Origin: Planctomycetaceae bacterium
Lineage (GTDB): Bacteria; Planctomycetota; Planctomycetia; Planctomycetales; Planctomycetaceae
DNA: 64,000 nt
Direction of reading: 5' to 3'
NCBI GenBank assembly: GCA_021732415.1
Contig: JAKFVC010000092.1
Location: 52,937-116,936, forward strand
Shown here: piece by piece, positions 17,467-27,090 of the stretch
Numbering within the stretch: the first letter of the stretch is position 1
Layout: each line of letters starts with the position of its first letter
Notes under the pieces: generated by a model
The model's database searches: none
What the model saw: only the letters and a program-made list of their open reading frames with translations
Told to the model about the DNA's origin: nothing
Made by a program: the position numbers and the translations under genes

Positions 17467-18534
17467 TCATGCGGCTCTGGCCATTGGCAAAAGATCCGCA
17501 ACATTCAGGTGATACTCGACTGCTCGGAAGACCGTGTCGACGCTGAGGTCTCGCATGCAGCGATGATGCTGTAACGGGCAGACTCGTTCCTGGCATGGAC
17601 CGCAATCCAGCCGCAACTGCATGTGCGTTGCCAGGGGATTGTCAGTTTCGCTCCAGGCTTGATGGGTCGGACCGAACAGGGTGACCACGGGGACATCGAA
17701 GGGTTGGGCAAAGTGCCGCGGGCCAGAGTCCGTTGTCACGAGTAGATCGGCTCGGCGAACAACCGCTTTGGTTAGTCCCAGGCTGAGATCTTCTTCGGCG
17801 AGACTGACCACAGCCGGGTGATCGGCTTCTTCAGCAATGCGACGGGCGATGTCACGTTCGGCGGGTCCGCAGTTGATCAGGACTCGGCGTTCGAGTTTCC
17901 ACGCGATGCGACGAGCCAGGTCGGCAAAGTGTTCGACGGGCCAATGTTTGGCGGCACCGAAGGCACCGCCTGAATTTAAGCAGACGTAACTGTGCCCGCT
18001 GCCGTAACGCTGAGCGACCGAAGGCTGCTTCCACCAGAAACGATCAAGACGAAATTCATCGTGCGGCGTCGTCGCGAGTTCCATGCTCTTCGAGGTCACA
18101 TCGCAGCCGATTTTTTCTGCGAGACTGAGGTACTCATTGAGGACGGGATGGGGCGTCTTCTTGGACTTCGACGGCAACGCATCGGTCAGCATCCAGCCGC
18201 GGCCGTTGCGATCAAATCCCACCCGTCGCTTCGCCCCCGAGACCCAGGCCAGCCAGCCACTGCGCCAGGAATTCGGGAACAACACCGCGATATCAAAGTG
18301 CTCGTTACGCAGCCGTTGAGCAAACGGCAACCCGCGAAGTCCCGGATCGGCACCCCGCGGATCATGGGCGATCTGACGATCGACCAGCGTCAGACCCGAT
18401 AGCACATCCGACACACCAGGCCTCAGGATGGCGGTGATTTCCGCATCGGCAAAATGATTCCGAATGGCTCGCATCGCGGGCGTCGCCATCACCAGATCGC
18501 CGACCCAGTTGGGGAGAAACAGGGCAATTTTCAT
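17467..18534 (-). CDS. waaF: ADP-heptose:LPS heptosyltransferase II (GT9)
   Basis: From ATG 18534 the product is 355 residues: MKIALFLPNWVGDLVMATPAMRAIRNHF, the N-terminal acceptor-site signature of WaaF. LVDRQIAHDPRG, FPNSWRSGWLAWVSGAKRRVGF and the C-terminal donor motif DLLVTTDSGPRHFAQPFDVPVVTLFGPTHQAWSE follow. The enzyme transfers L-glycero-D-manno-heptose from ADP-heptose to the inner LPS core at the cytoplasmic face. An in-frame extension to 18699 is translated repeat DNA and is rejected. HldE, the donor-forming enzyme, is the next gene upstream, separated by a large palindrome. Confidence 0.92.
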   Translation of the reverse strand: MKIALFLPNWVGDLVMATPAMRAIRNHFADAEITAILRPGVSDVLSGLTLVDRQIAHDPRGADPGLRGLPFAQRLRNEHFDIAVLFPNSWRSGWLAWVSGAKRRVGFDRNGRGWMLTDALPSKSKKTPHPVLNEYLSLAEKIGCDVTSKSMELATTPHDEFRLDRFWWKQPSVAQRYGSGHSYVCLNSGGAFGAAKHWPVEHFADLARRIAWKLERRVLINCGPAERDIARRIAEEADHPAVVSLAEEDLSLGLTKAVVRRADLLVTTDSGPRHFAQPFDVPVVTLFGPTHQAWSETDNPLATHMQLRLDCGPCQERVCPLQHHRCMRDLSVDTVFRAVEYHLNVADLLPMARAA

Positions 18535-18592
18535 GGGGCTTGTCCGTTCTCGGTGGGTTGTCACTAACTCGAGGAGGAATGGCGGCATTTTT

Positions 18593-18789
18593 AGCCCCGG
18601 CAGGGGCGACCGCATAAAGCCTGGGGCGGAAGCCCCAGGTCGCATTACGCGACAAAATCGAAGCCCCGGAGGGGCGACCCTCTTAACGAATTCCCTCAAG
18701 GGGTCGCCCCTCCGGGGCTACAATTATACTTTCGTAACTATCCCTGGGGCTTCCGCCCCAGGCTTTATGCGGTCGCCCCTCCCGGGGCT
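18593..18789. repeat. 197-bp nested palindrome between waaF and hldE
   Basis: Outer arms AGCCCCGGCAGGGGCGACCG... and ...CGGTCGCCCCTCCCGGGGCT enclose CATAAAGCCTGGGGCGGAAG and AGCCCCGGAGGGGCGACC pairs in mirrored order. Part of the same element recurs at 36603-36652. Confidence 0.9.
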
Positions 18790-18829
18790 AAGGGCTGTCA
18801 AACTCGCCTTATGAGTTTCAAATTAGTCG

Positions 18830-20401
18830 CTATCCAGCTTTACGTTCGCTTCCCAGTAGCGGTTTGATCGATTTGTTCTCGCCGTCGGTGGTGACGAGCG
18901 ACAGGTGTGGCCGGGGGACGGGTCCCTCGCCCCGCAGGCCTTGTACGATACGTGTCGTGGAAATTCCTTCGACCAGCGTCAGAGGTTTGACGACCCCGCC
19001 GTAGGATTCGACGACGTCGCGGCCAACGATCTCGTGCGTGGCATAAGTGCCGCCCTTGACTAGTACGTCGGGGCGTAGTTGTTCCAGCAAGGAATTCGGC
19101 GTGGCTTCGTCAAAAACCACGACATAGTCCACCGCTTCTAACGCAGCCAGCATGGCAGCTCGGTCGGTTTCGGCGAAGATTGGACGGTCGGGGCCTTTGT
19201 TCAAGCGACGGACGCTGGAATCACTATTAATGGCCACGATCAGACAATCGCCTTCTTGAGCCGCCTGTTGCAAGTAGGTCACATGTCCGATGTGCAGCAG
19301 ATCGAAGCAGCCATTGGTGAAGACGACCTTGTGGCCTACTTTACGACGTGCCGCAACTTGCCGGGCGAGGTCATCGCGGTGATAGACCTTGCCCTCGATT
19401 TTTCGGGAATTCAGCAGCAGATCGTTCAGGATCTCTTCGCGGCTGATGGTGACGACGCCGATCTGTTCGACTTCCAGTCCGCCGGCGACATTGGCGATAC
19501 GGCCCACGTCCATCGGGTCGCAGCCAGCGGCCAGGCCGACTCCAATCATCGCCAGAACCATGTCGCCCGCGCCGGTGATGTCGTAGACCTCACGCTTGCG
19601 AGTCGGCAACATTTCGGCCTGCCCGTTGGCTCGTACGAACGCGATGCCGTCACTATCGAGCGTCACGTAGGCGTATTCCAGATTGAGCATTTCGCACAGC
19701 TTGGCCCCGGCGGCAAACGCTTGCTCGGTCGTTTTGATTTCGATGCCGGTCGCCCGCTTGGTCTCCAGTCGATTGGGGGTGACAGCGGTGGCTCCGCGAT
19801 AGTTGCTGTAGTCTTCACCCGGATAAGGATCGACCAGCACGGGGACACCGGCGGCTCGGCCCGCTTGAATGACGGCGGCCAGCACGCGCGGGGTGCAGAC
19901 ACCCTTGGCGTAGTCGGAGATCAGGACGGCGTCGAATTCCGGGATTCGCGGCAGGATTTGTTCGAGAAACTGGGTCTCGAGAACGGCATCCAGCGGCGTG
20001 CGGACTTCGCGGTCGACTCGCAACATTTGGTGCGGATGGCGCTGCTGGGCTCGGCCGATGAAACGCTCTTTGACTGTCGTGGGACGGCTGGGATCCGTGA
20101 GCACCAATTCGGTCGAGACACCCACCCGAGCCAGTTCCTGCCGGACGCAAGTGCCGTCGAAATCGTGCCCGACAACTCCGGCGAGAGTGGCCTTCGCTTC
20201 CAGTCCGACGAGCATATTGGCGACGTTCGACGCGCCCCCGAGGCGGATTTCCTGCTTGTCCTGTCGCAGCAGAATGACCGGCGCTTCCTGGCTGACACGC
20301 TCGGCATCGCCCCAGATATAACGGTCGAGAATGAGGTCACCCAACACCAGAATGTGGGGATTTTCCAGCCGTTGAACGAGATCGATCAGTTGATAGGACA
20401 T
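18830..20401 (-). CDS. hldE: Bifunctional heptose-7-phosphate kinase / heptose-1-phosphate adenylyltransferase
   Basis: The 523-residue protein joins a PfkB/ribokinase domain (about 1-330; [16 protein letters not shown] and the anion-hole [18 protein letters not shown]) to a C-terminal cytidylyltransferase-like nucleotidyltransferase (about 355-490; [21 protein letters not shown] with the HxGH motif, VKGGTY). It phosphorylates heptose 7-phosphate and then adenylylates heptose 1-phosphate, two steps towards ADP-heptose for LPS core. The length is somewhat above the E. coli enzyme because of a C-terminal tail. The product feeds the adjacent WaaF. Confidence 0.95.
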   Translation of the reverse strand: MSYQLIDLVQRLENPHILVLGDLILDRYIWGDAERVSQEAPVILLRQDKQEIRLGGASNVANMLVGLEAKATLAGVVGHDFDGTCVRQELARVGVSTELVLTDPSRPTTVKERFIGRAQQRHPHQMLRVDREVRTPLDAVLETQFLEQILPRIPEFDAVLISDYAKGVCTPRVLAAVIQAGRAAGVPVLVDPYPGEDYSNYRGATAVTPNRLETKRATGIEIKTTEQAFAAGAKLCEMLNLEYAYVTLDSDGIAFVRANGQAEMLPTRKREVYDITGAGDMVLAMIGVGLAAGCDPMDVGRIANVAGGLEVEQIGVVTISREEILNDLLLNSRKIEGKVYHRDDLARQVAARRKVGHKVVFTNGCFDLLHIGHVTYLQQAAQEGDCLIVAINSDSSVRRLNKGPDRPIFAETDRAAMLAALEAVDYVVVFDEATPNSLLEQLRPDVLVKGGTYATHEIVGRDVVESYGGVVKPLTLVEGISTTRIVQGLRGEGPVPRPHLSLVTTDGENKSIKPLLGSERKAG

Positions 20402-20528
20402 GGTGCCGTCATCCGTGACGTAAGTTCTTTGTGAGGCTCCGTGAGGAACCGGTCGCGCTTCCTGCGCTGCTGCACGCGGGGATCATCTCGGAGAGGCGGC
20501 GGCGCGTCAATCCCGATCGTTGGCCTGT

Positions 20529-20594
20529 CGTAGCCCGACTCTCTGAGTCGGGTTCTGCTTTGGGAGAAGTCCCGACTCAGAGAGTCGGGCTACG
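20529..20594. repeat. 24-bp perfect hairpin
   Basis: CGTAGCCCGACTCTCTGAGT... (20529-20552) mirrors 20571-20594 with an 18-nt centre. It lies between hldE and yqgE and is itself made of an inner near-palindrome (GACTCTCTGAGTC). A half copy is seen near 26790. Confidence 0.85.
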
Positions 20595-20599
20595 AGCGG

Positions 20600-21166
20600 C
20601 TAATTCAATTCCGGATCGCTGGGAATTGAGGGCAGGAAATGGCCCTGTTGAGAGATCTCCTGACAGAGGAGATCCCAGATCGCGTACGGATCTTTGTGGA
20701 AAATCATTTCCGTGGTCGCGGGAAAAGTCAGCCAGTCACCGTTGCTGATTTCGCCTTCCAATTGGTCCGAACCCCAGCCGGCACAACCGGCGAAGATGCG
20801 GAACTTCAATTCGGCATGGCCTTCCGAGACGGAGAGCACGATGTCCTCGAAGACGCTCGCGCTGTTGCCGACATAGAGGCCCGGGACGACGGCGGATTCG
20901 TTGCCGTCGAAGTCCTCCGAGTTATGGAGAATGAACAAGGCGGCCTTTTCGACGGGACCGCCTGTAAAGACGACATCCCCGGTATCGGGCAATTCGAAGT
21001 GTCCCTTGAGTGCCCGTGAGACCGTGACCTGCGAAGGCCGGTTGACGATCAGCCCCATCGCCCCATCCTGGTTGTGCTCAACCATCAGCACCACGGATCG
21101 ATAAAAGTTCGAATCACGCAGGTGCTTCGCGGCGATCAGAAAACTTCCGGTCAATGATTTCGGCAT
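20600..21166 (-). CDS. YqgE/AlgH-family protein (UPF0301)
   Basis: The 188-residue protein matches the family from end to end: LTGSFLIAAKHLRDSNFYRSVVLMVEHNQDGAMGLIVNRPS, DVVFTGGPVEKAALFILH, FAGCAGWGSDQLEGEISNGDWLTF. AlgH was named for effects on alginate expression in Pseudomonas, but the molecular function is unsettled. It is cytosolic with no signal peptide. It stands alone, between two repeat blocks. Confidence 0.92.
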   Translation of the reverse strand: MPKSLTGSFLIAAKHLRDSNFYRSVVLMVEHNQDGAMGLIVNRPSQVTVSRALKGHFELPDTGDVVFTGGPVEKAALFILHNSEDFDGNESAVVPGLYVGNSASVFEDIVLSVSEGHAELKFRIFAGCAGWGSDQLEGEISNGDWLTFPATTEMIFHKDPYAIWDLLCQEISQQGHFLPSIPSDPELN

Positions 21167-21266
21167 ATTCCTGCGAGCATGTCAAAAGTGGGGAGACGCT
21201 GGGGGCTCACGAAAGCCCGTGTCTTAAGTATAGGCGCTCGGAATGTGAATGGGGAGTGCGGTCTGT

Positions 21267-21792
21267 CGTAGGACGGGTCTCCTGGCCCGTCCAAGCCGGT
21301 CGCGCTTGCCCCGGGAGCCTCGTTAATCAATAAATCCCTAGATTGGGTGCCACTCTACGCCGTTAACCCTTTTCTCAATACCCAGTGAAAAATGGACTTA
21401 CAGCAAATCGCTGCATTATTGCCACTTTGGAGAATCACTGGGGTAATCACTAAAGCAACCAACTGCCCGACGGCTCGAGTCTCTGCGGATGACTGCGAAA
21501 CATCTGCCATCCGTCGATTTTCAAGCAAATCACATAACTCATTGCTGAACAATGAATTCGGAAAAGGGTTAACGGCGTAGGGTGCCACTGGCTAGGCCAG
21601 TGCTGATAGTCTTTCGGCCCTCTGTCCGGCAAAGCACTGGCACAGCCAGTGGCACCCGAATTTCCAGGGTTTGATGGAGTATTCGGCCGTATTGATTGAT
21701 CGCAAGTCGTGCGCTGCGCGAAGTTCGCGGGGGCTGAATCTGTTTCCAGTCGAATGTTACGGGCTCGGACGGGCCTGGAGACCCGTCCTACG
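21267..21792. repeat. Composite triple-nested palindrome
   Basis: Outer arms 21267-21291 and 21768-21792 (CGTAGGACGGGTCTCCTGG / its complement) enclose a GGTGCCACTGGC...GCCAGTGGCACC palindrome at 21581-21657, and that palindrome is interrupted by a MITE-like element at 21355-21580. A second copy of the outer-plus-inner arrangement, without the MITE, is at 42689-43030. Confidence 0.85.
21355..21580. mobile_element. 226-bp MITE-like element with 20-bp TIRs and 9-bp target duplication
   Basis: Perfect 20-bp terminal inverted repeats, CTACGCCGTTAACCCTTTTC at 21355-21374 and its complement at 21561-21580, are flanked on both sides by the direct repeat GGTGCCACT (21346-21354 and 21581-21589). There is no transposase and no convincing gene inside, so it would need a transposase in trans. 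It sits within a GGTGCCACTGGC palindrome, which gives the order of insertion. Confidence 0.85.
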
Positions 21793-21808
21793 GAAGTCCC
21801 ACGTGCAT

Positions 21809-22588
21809 TCACTGCGTATTCCAGCGTTGCAAAACCAACTGACTCACGAGGTTGATCAGCACGAACACGCTCAGCCCCAGCAAGGTACAGGTTAGAACCG
21901 CCGCGAACAGGACATCAGTCTTAAGCTGCCCGGAGGACAGCATGATGTAGTATCCCAGCCCATGCGAATCGCTGCCAAATCCGACGAAGAACTCGCCAAC
22001 GATCGCCCCGATGACCGACAAGCCGCTGGAGGTTTTCGCACCGGCGACCAGAAACGGGACGCAATTGGGAACCCGCAACTTCCACAGCAGATGCCAGCGT
22101 GAGGCGTTGTAGATCTCAAACAATTCCAGGAATCGCCGGTCGACTGCCAGCATGCCGGTCGTGGTATTCGTGATGATGGGAAACAGGCCGATCATGAACG
22201 AGACAATCACCACGCTACGAAACCCGAAACCAAACCAGTTGATGATCAGCGGGGCGATGGCCACAATCGGCACCGTCTGCAGGAAGATGGCGTAGGGATA
22301 ACAGCTCCGGCGAATCAGGGGAGATTGCGAAAAGGCCAGCGAGATGACGAATCCCGCACACAGGCTGCTCAGGAAACCCAGGCTGGCGGCCGAACCGGTA
22401 ATCCACAGGGCCTGGAGCAAGTCTTGCCGTTTCTCTTGAGCGGCTTGAAAGACCATCCATGGCGACGGGAACAGATAGGTCGGCACATGGAAGAGACTGG
22501 TCGTCAGTTGCCAGACGATCAGCACGACGATGAACAGCCCCAGCGGCGGGCCCAGCCATTGAACCCCTTTCCAGAGAGTGGACCTCAT
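21809..22588 (-). CDS. ABC importer permease (SsuC/TauC/ThiX type)
   Basis: The 259-residue protein has about six transmembrane helices and the permease EAA loop FEIYNASRWHLLWKLRVPNCVPFLVAGAKTSSG. It matches the BPD_transp_1 domain of nitrate/sulfonate/taurine or thiamine-precursor importers. Its start overlaps the end of the ATPase gene by 4 nt (ATGA), a sign of translational coupling. No periplasmic binding protein is encoded nearby, so the substrate is unknown; aliphatic sulfonates, taurine or pyrimidine precursors are family options only. Confidence 0.9.
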   Translation of the reverse strand: MRSTLWKGVQWLGPPLGLFIVVLIVWQLTTSLFHVPTYLFPSPWMVFQAAQEKRQDLLQALWITGSAASLGFLSSLCAGFVISLAFSQSPLIRRSCYPYAIFLQTVPIVAIAPLIINWFGFGFRSVVIVSFMIGLFPIITNTTTGMLAVDRRFLELFEIYNASRWHLLWKLRVPNCVPFLVAGAKTSSGLSVIGAIVGEFFVGFGSDSHGLGYYIMLSSGQLKTDVLFAAVLTCTLLGLSVFVLINLVSQLVLQRWNTQ

Positions 22589-23364
22589 GGGGAGATCCTC
22601 CGCAGCAGCGAACTGACCTCGGCGGCGAGTTTCGCAAATTCCGCCGTGCCGCGCAGTTCGGGGGTTCGGGGAAACTCAAACGGAATGGGGACATCGGCAA
22701 TCAGCCTGCCGGGGCGAGGGCTCATCACGAGGACCCGCTGGCTGAGAAAGACGGCCTCGTAGACGTTGTGAGTGATGAAGACGCCCGACCATTTTTGACT
22801 TCGCCAGAGTGCCAGCAGATCCTCGTTCAAGCGCTGGCGAGTGATCTCGTCGAGCGCCCCGAATGGTTCATCAAGCAGCAGCAATTCCGGATGCGTCACC
22901 AGGGCTCGCACCAGGGCCACGCGCATCCGCATGCCGCCCGATAACTGGTTCGGCAGCGCGTGAGCAAAGTCCTGCAATCCGACGAGTTCTAGCGCTTCCC
23001 GAATACGTGTGGCATGTTCGGACCGGGGAATTTTCAACAGTTCCAGTGGCAAGCGGATGTTGTCTTGAATGGTGCGCCAGGGGAGCAGCGTCGCATCTTG
23101 AAAGACGAACCCGATGTGCAGTCCGTGCTGGCGGGCCTGCATGGCCGACTGGCCCGCGACCTGCAGATTGCCACTCGTATTGGCGATCAATCCGGCGATC
23201 AATCTCAACAAGGTCGACTTGCCGCAACCAGACGGGCCGACGACTGAGACCAGTTCCCCGCGCTGCAGTTGAAAGGTGGTCCCTTCCAACGCCTGCACTG
23301 GCCCGGGAAAGGTCAGCCCCACATTATCGCAGGCCACCAGGGGATTGGTCGCGGGGTTGGCCAC
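22585..23364 (-). CDS. ABC importer ATPase (SsuB/TauB type)
   Basis: The 259-residue ATPase shows Walker A GPSGCGKSTLLRLIAG, Q-loop region IGFVFQDATLLPW, signature LSGGMRMRVALVRALVTHPELL, Walker B LLLLDEPFGALDE and the switch His in GVFITHNVYEAV. It belongs with nitrate/sulfonate/taurine importer ATPases. It precedes and overlaps the permease gene by 4 nt on the same strand. The binding protein that would set specificity is missing from this locus. Confidence 0.93.
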   Translation of the reverse strand: MANPATNPLVACDNVGLTFPGPVQALEGTTFQLQRGELVSVVGPSGCGKSTLLRLIAGLIANTSGNLQVAGQSAMQARQHGLHIGFVFQDATLLPWRTIQDNIRLPLELLKIPRSEHATRIREALELVGLQDFAHALPNQLSGGMRMRVALVRALVTHPELLLLDEPFGALDEITRQRLNEDLLALWRSQKWSGVFITHNVYEAVFLSQRVLVMSPRPGRLIADVPIPFEFPRTPELRGTAEFAKLAAEVSSLLRRISP

Positions 23365-23410
23365 AGTGCGGTCGCGTTCCTATGGGAATTGCCGATCAAT
23401 CATCTGCAAT

Positions 23411-23501
23411 CCCATAAGTCCCATCCGTCCCATAAGTCCCATTTGTCCCATCAAAAATGCATGGGACTTATGGGACGGATGGGACTTATAGGACTTATGG
23501 G
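23411..23501. repeat. GGGACTTATGGGACGGATGGG palindrome
   Basis: A run of CCCATAAGTCCCATCCGTCC on the left mirrors GGACGGATGGGACTTA... on the right, so the element is both internally repetitive (about 10-bp words) and palindromic. Related copies lie at 48655-48745 and 63814-63859. Confidence 0.85.
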
Positions 23502-23518
23502 AACATTTACAAGAAATA

Positions 23519-25537
23519 CTACTTCCTGAATCCAAATGCCCGCAGGATGTCCAATCCCAGCACGGTCACCATCAGTGACCCGATCATCGCCAGACCGATC
23601 CAGGTCAGGATGATCAGAATGCGTTCGCTGGGCGGTTTGCCGCGGATCCCTTCGTATAACAGGAATGCCATGTGCCCACCGTCCAGGACGGGGATCGGCA
23701 GGAAGTTCAAGACGGCCAGGTTGATGCTCAGGTAGGCCAGGAAGAAGAGCAGGGGGGCAAAGCCCTGGTCGGAGATTTGCACGGCCGCATTCACGATGCC
23801 GATCGGCCCGTGCATCTGCGTCACCGACAACCGACCCGTGCCCAGGTTGTACAGAATCAGGTAGATCTCGCCCATGAAGTTGCGGGTTTCGGCAACCGCG
23901 CGGCCCATGGCAACACTGAGATTTGTGTCGCGGTGGAAGTCGACGAGGAACTCGAAGTGAACCCCGCGTTCAACGGTGTACCAGTTCTCGGCGGGGGTCG
24001 GAGTCAATTCGACGGTGCGAGCGGCCCCTTGTGAGGCCACGGTCAGCTTGACCTTCCGCAACGGGCATTCCTGCATCGTCCAGAAGAGGTACGGCCAGCT
24101 CCGTTTGCCGTTGTCAAAATCGAGTTCAAAGTTTTTGTCGCCGTGTGAATCGCTCTTCACTCCGGGGGGCAGAATCAGTTCCGCCTTCTTGATCTGATCC
24201 TTGGGCTTCACCAGTCCTTCGGCGGGACCTTTGGGATCCACGCTGATGACCGAGTGCAGCACAAAGCAGGTAATGCCGATCGACGGAATTGACATCGCCG
24301 CGTCGTCGTCGAAGGGAAACTCGCTCCAGCCGGGACGGTTCTCGGGAGTGAGCGTGATCTTCAACGTCTCGGGATCCGCACCCTGGCGTTCCCGTTTCAC
24401 GTTGAGCGTCACTTCCTGACCGTGCAGTTCGCCCAGGATCTGTGGCAAGCGAAGTGGATCAATCTCTTTACCAATGGCCTGCGCTGGGCCATCCGCCGTT
24501 TCCAGCGAAGTGATCTTATCACCCTTCTGGAATTTTCCGTCTGCCGGCGATCCCTTGCGAATCGCCGAAACCTGCCCGATATCCATCAGCAAGCCCAGCG
24601 TCCGGACGGGGTTGGCTTCGACCTTGATTTTGACTTCTTCGGACTTGCCGGGTTCCTTGCCGATCGCTCGTTCGACACTCACCTCGAGCGACTCATTGGT
24701 CTTCTGCATCAGGGCCTGGCGGTACTCGAAATGGTCTTTGACCGGCTTGCCGTTGACGCTCTTCACCACATCTCCGGGCTTGAATTCCGGCGTCGCCTTG
24801 GCGGCCGCGGTACCCGTGAAGACGTGCTGAATGAGTTCGTTGGACGAGTCCACGATTCTCAGCGAGTTGGCCTTGGTCACGCCAATTGCACTGCGGTTGT
24901 CGTCCTTTGATTTGAACGGGATGATCGTCTCGTGGTAGTCGGTCCCGTCGTGGTGTTTGCCGCTGAGCTCAACCTTTTCCCACGACAGAGTGACCCGTCG
25001 CATAATGTCGCTGAACGTCACGATGCGGTAGCCGTCAATGTTATAGATGTTGTCGCCGGGCTGAATTCCCGCGACCCACGCCGGTGAACCGGGGCTCACG
25101 GCACCGATGGTGGAGGGCACCGAATCCAGCCCCATCATGAAGGCCGCGCAGAACATCATCGTGCCGGTGATCAGATTCATGATCACGCCGGCGGAGATAA
25201 TCGCCATGCGCTGCAGCACGGTTTTCGCGGTGTACGATCGGGGATCTCGAGCGACCTGTTCGCTGGCCATCTGATTGGGATCAATATCGTCCTGGCCGAG
25301 CATCTTCACGTAGCCACCGAACGGAATGATCGAAAGAGCGTATTCGGTCTCACCTTTCATGAAGCTCAGGATGACTGGACCGAAGCCAATGCTGAATCGC
25401 TCGACGCGAACGCCGCACCACTTCGCCACGGCGAAGTGACCCAGCTCATGGACGAAAATCACGAAACCCAACCCCAGCGCTGTGTACAGAATGCTGGGGA
25501 GGCTCGAAAGGGAAAAACTCGCTGCTAAGAGCTCCAC
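23519..25537 (-). CDS. rseP: RIP site-2 zinc metalloprotease RseP
   Basis: The 672-residue membrane protein has the HExxH zinc motif in [19 protein letters not shown] (H30-E31-x-x-H34), conserved [11 protein letters not shown], and the third ligand region [23 protein letters not shown]. The middle holds PDZ-like domains ([42 protein letters not shown]). It is about 200 residues longer than E. coli RseP because of the extended periplasmic region. S2P enzymes cleave transmembrane anti-sigma factors and signal remnants inside the inner membrane. Its ATG overlaps the 3' end of dxr by 13 nt, so the two are coupled. Confidence 0.93.
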   Translation of the reverse strand: MELLAASFSLSSLPSILYTALGLGFVIFVHELGHFAVAKWCGVRVERFSIGFGPVILSFMKGETEYALSIIPFGGYVKMLGQDDIDPNQMASEQVARDPRSYTAKTVLQRMAIISAGVIMNLITGTMMFCAAFMMGLDSVPSTIGAVSPGSPAWVAGIQPGDNIYNIDGYRIVTFSDIMRRVTLSWEKVELSGKHHDGTDYHETIIPFKSKDDNRSAIGVTKANSLRIVDSSNELIQHVFTGTAAAKATPEFKPGDVVKSVNGKPVKDHFEYRQALMQKTNESLEVSVERAIGKEPGKSEEVKIKVEANPVRTLGLLMDIGQVSAIRKGSPADGKFQKGDKITSLETADGPAQAIGKEIDPLRLPQILGELHGQEVTLNVKRERQGADPETLKITLTPENRPGWSEFPFDDDAAMSIPSIGITCFVLHSVISVDPKGPAEGLVKPKDQIKKAELILPPGVKSDSHGDKNFELDFDNGKRSWPYLFWTMQECPLRKVKLTVASQGAARTVELTPTPAENWYTVERGVHFEFLVDFHRDTNLSVAMGRAVAETRNFMGEIYLILYNLGTGRLSVTQMHGPIGIVNAAVQISDQGFAPLLFFLAYLSINLAVLNFLPIPVLDGGHMAFLLYEGIRGKPPSERILIILTWIGLAMIGSLMVTVLGLDILRAFGFRK

Positions 25538-26691
25538 TGACGCGTCTCCTCCCGGGCCCAGGTATCTTGCCGGAACAGTTCCGACAGCGTGGGGCTCGGG
25601 TCAAAATGATGAGAATCAAGCACCGCGCGGCAGGCGCGGGGGATGTCACAAAAGGCTAATTCACCGGCCAGGAAGCGCGCTACGGCAACTTCATTGGCCG
25701 CGTTCAAGACCGCACCACAGGTTCCACCCCGGCGCGCGACTTCGAAACCCAGCAACAGGGCGGGGAAACGATCGGTATCCGGGGGTGAGAAATCCAGATG
25801 GAACGCGGTTTTCCAATCCAACTTCGGCGCAATCCCTGAACGTCGTTCGGGATACGTCAAGGCATACTGAATGGGAAGCTTCATGTCCGGCGGGGACAGT
25901 TGGGCGATGACCGAGCCATCAACGAACTCGACGAACGAATGGACGATCGACTGCGGATGGACGACCACCTCGATCTGATCGGCCTCGAGATCGAACAGCC
26001 AGCGGGCCTCGATGACTTCGAGGGCCTTGTTCATCAAGGTCGCCGAATCGATCGTGATCTTCGGGCCCATGTTCCAAGTCGGATGAGCCATCGCTTCTTG
26101 TGGCGTCACCGACTTCAAGCGTGAGGCATCCCATGTCCGGAAGGGCCCACCACTGGCAGTCAGCACCACCCGTTTGACTTCCTGCCGCCGACCTGACTGC
26201 AAGGCCTGGAAGACGGCGCTGTGTTCGCTGTCGACGGGGATGATTGTCGCCCCGCGTTCGCGAGCCCGCTCCATCACCAGCGGTCCGGCAACAACCAGTG
26301 TTTCTTTATTGGCGAGGCAAACTCGTTTGCCCGCTTCGATCGCGGCCCAGGTGCCTCGCAGCCCGGCAGCACCGACGATCCCGGCGACGACGACATCGGT
26401 TTCGTCATCTGCGGCCAGGGCTTCGATGGCCTCGGCTCCAAACACGAGTTCGGTCTTCGGCGAGAATGACGAGCGCGGGATTTGATCTTTGAGGGTCGCA
26501 TCGCTGATCACGACGCGGCGCGGTTGGAAAATCTCCGCCTGACGTTGGAGATCCTGCCACCGGCGGTGGGCCGTCAGGCCGGCGACGCTGACCTCGTTGC
26601 GCATCTCGCCCAGGACTTCCAGGCAATTCGTGCCGATGGAACCGGTCGATCCCAGGACTGCGATGCGGTGGATGCCTGCGGAATCGGTCAT
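25525..26691 (-). CDS. dxr: 1-deoxy-D-xylulose-5-phosphate reductoisomerase
   Basis: The 388-residue enzyme has NADPH-binding [33 protein letters not shown], the metal-site [10 protein letters not shown] and [27 protein letters not shown], all diagnostic of Dxr (IspC). It catalyses the first committed step of the non-mevalonate isoprenoid pathway, DXP to MEP, in the cytosol. It is the upstream gene of the dxr-rseP pair, a frequent arrangement in which envelope and lipid-carrier functions are linked. Confidence 0.95.
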   Translation of the reverse strand: MTDSAGIHRIAVLGSTGSIGTNCLEVLGEMRNEVSVAGLTAHRRWQDLQRQAEIFQPRRVVISDATLKDQIPRSSFSPKTELVFGAEAIEALAADDETDVVVAGIVGAAGLRGTWAAIEAGKRVCLANKETLVVAGPLVMERARERGATIIPVDSEHSAVFQALQSGRRQEVKRVVLTASGGPFRTWDASRLKSVTPQEAMAHPTWNMGPKITIDSATLMNKALEVIEARWLFDLEADQIEVVVHPQSIVHSFVEFVDGSVIAQLSPPDMKLPIQYALTYPERRSGIAPKLDWKTAFHLDFSPPDTDRFPALLLGFEVARRGGTCGAVLNAANEVAVARFLAGELAFCDIPRACRAVLDSHHFDPSPTLSELFRQDTWAREETRQWSS

Positions 26692-27090
26692 AAACGGTCA
26701 ATACGCAATAGTTTCGGGCATCCGGCAACTTGCGCCGTCGGATCGCTGAGCGGGATCGTCGCCAAGTCGGTTGGCGCGACAACATGCACCCGACTCGGAG
26801 AGTCAGGCTACAGGATTCGGGCTGGACAGAGGATAACGGGCCAACTGGCAAATTGTAGGTGTCCCCCCCAAACGCCGCAAGCGGAACTGCCGGTGCCGGT
26901 TAGACAACAGGTGCAGAAGGTCCTTCGCTGTCGAGCCAGGATTCTTAAAAAGGGATGTCAGGAGCCAAGTCGCAAACCAATCCCTGTAGGATGGCCGCCT
27001 CGGCCGTTTTCTTCTGTCGTACCTTCTGTCTGCGACTTCTTTGAACTCTTCGACTTCTTTGATCCCTTCGAGTGCCCAAAGCCCCAAGTG
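26692..27090. other. Gene-free region before the palindrome array
   Basis: The stretch upstream of dxr holds a half copy of the GACTCGGAGAGTC hairpin near 26790 and the first pyrimidine-rich block (27030-27070). Open frames here are low-complexity (FFELFDFF-like) or antisense to them and are not credible genes. Confidence 0.5.

Noticed and set aside
19256..20434. 392-codon open frame antisense to hldE
   Set aside because: HldE is unambiguous on the other strand; the antisense product has no recognisable domain.
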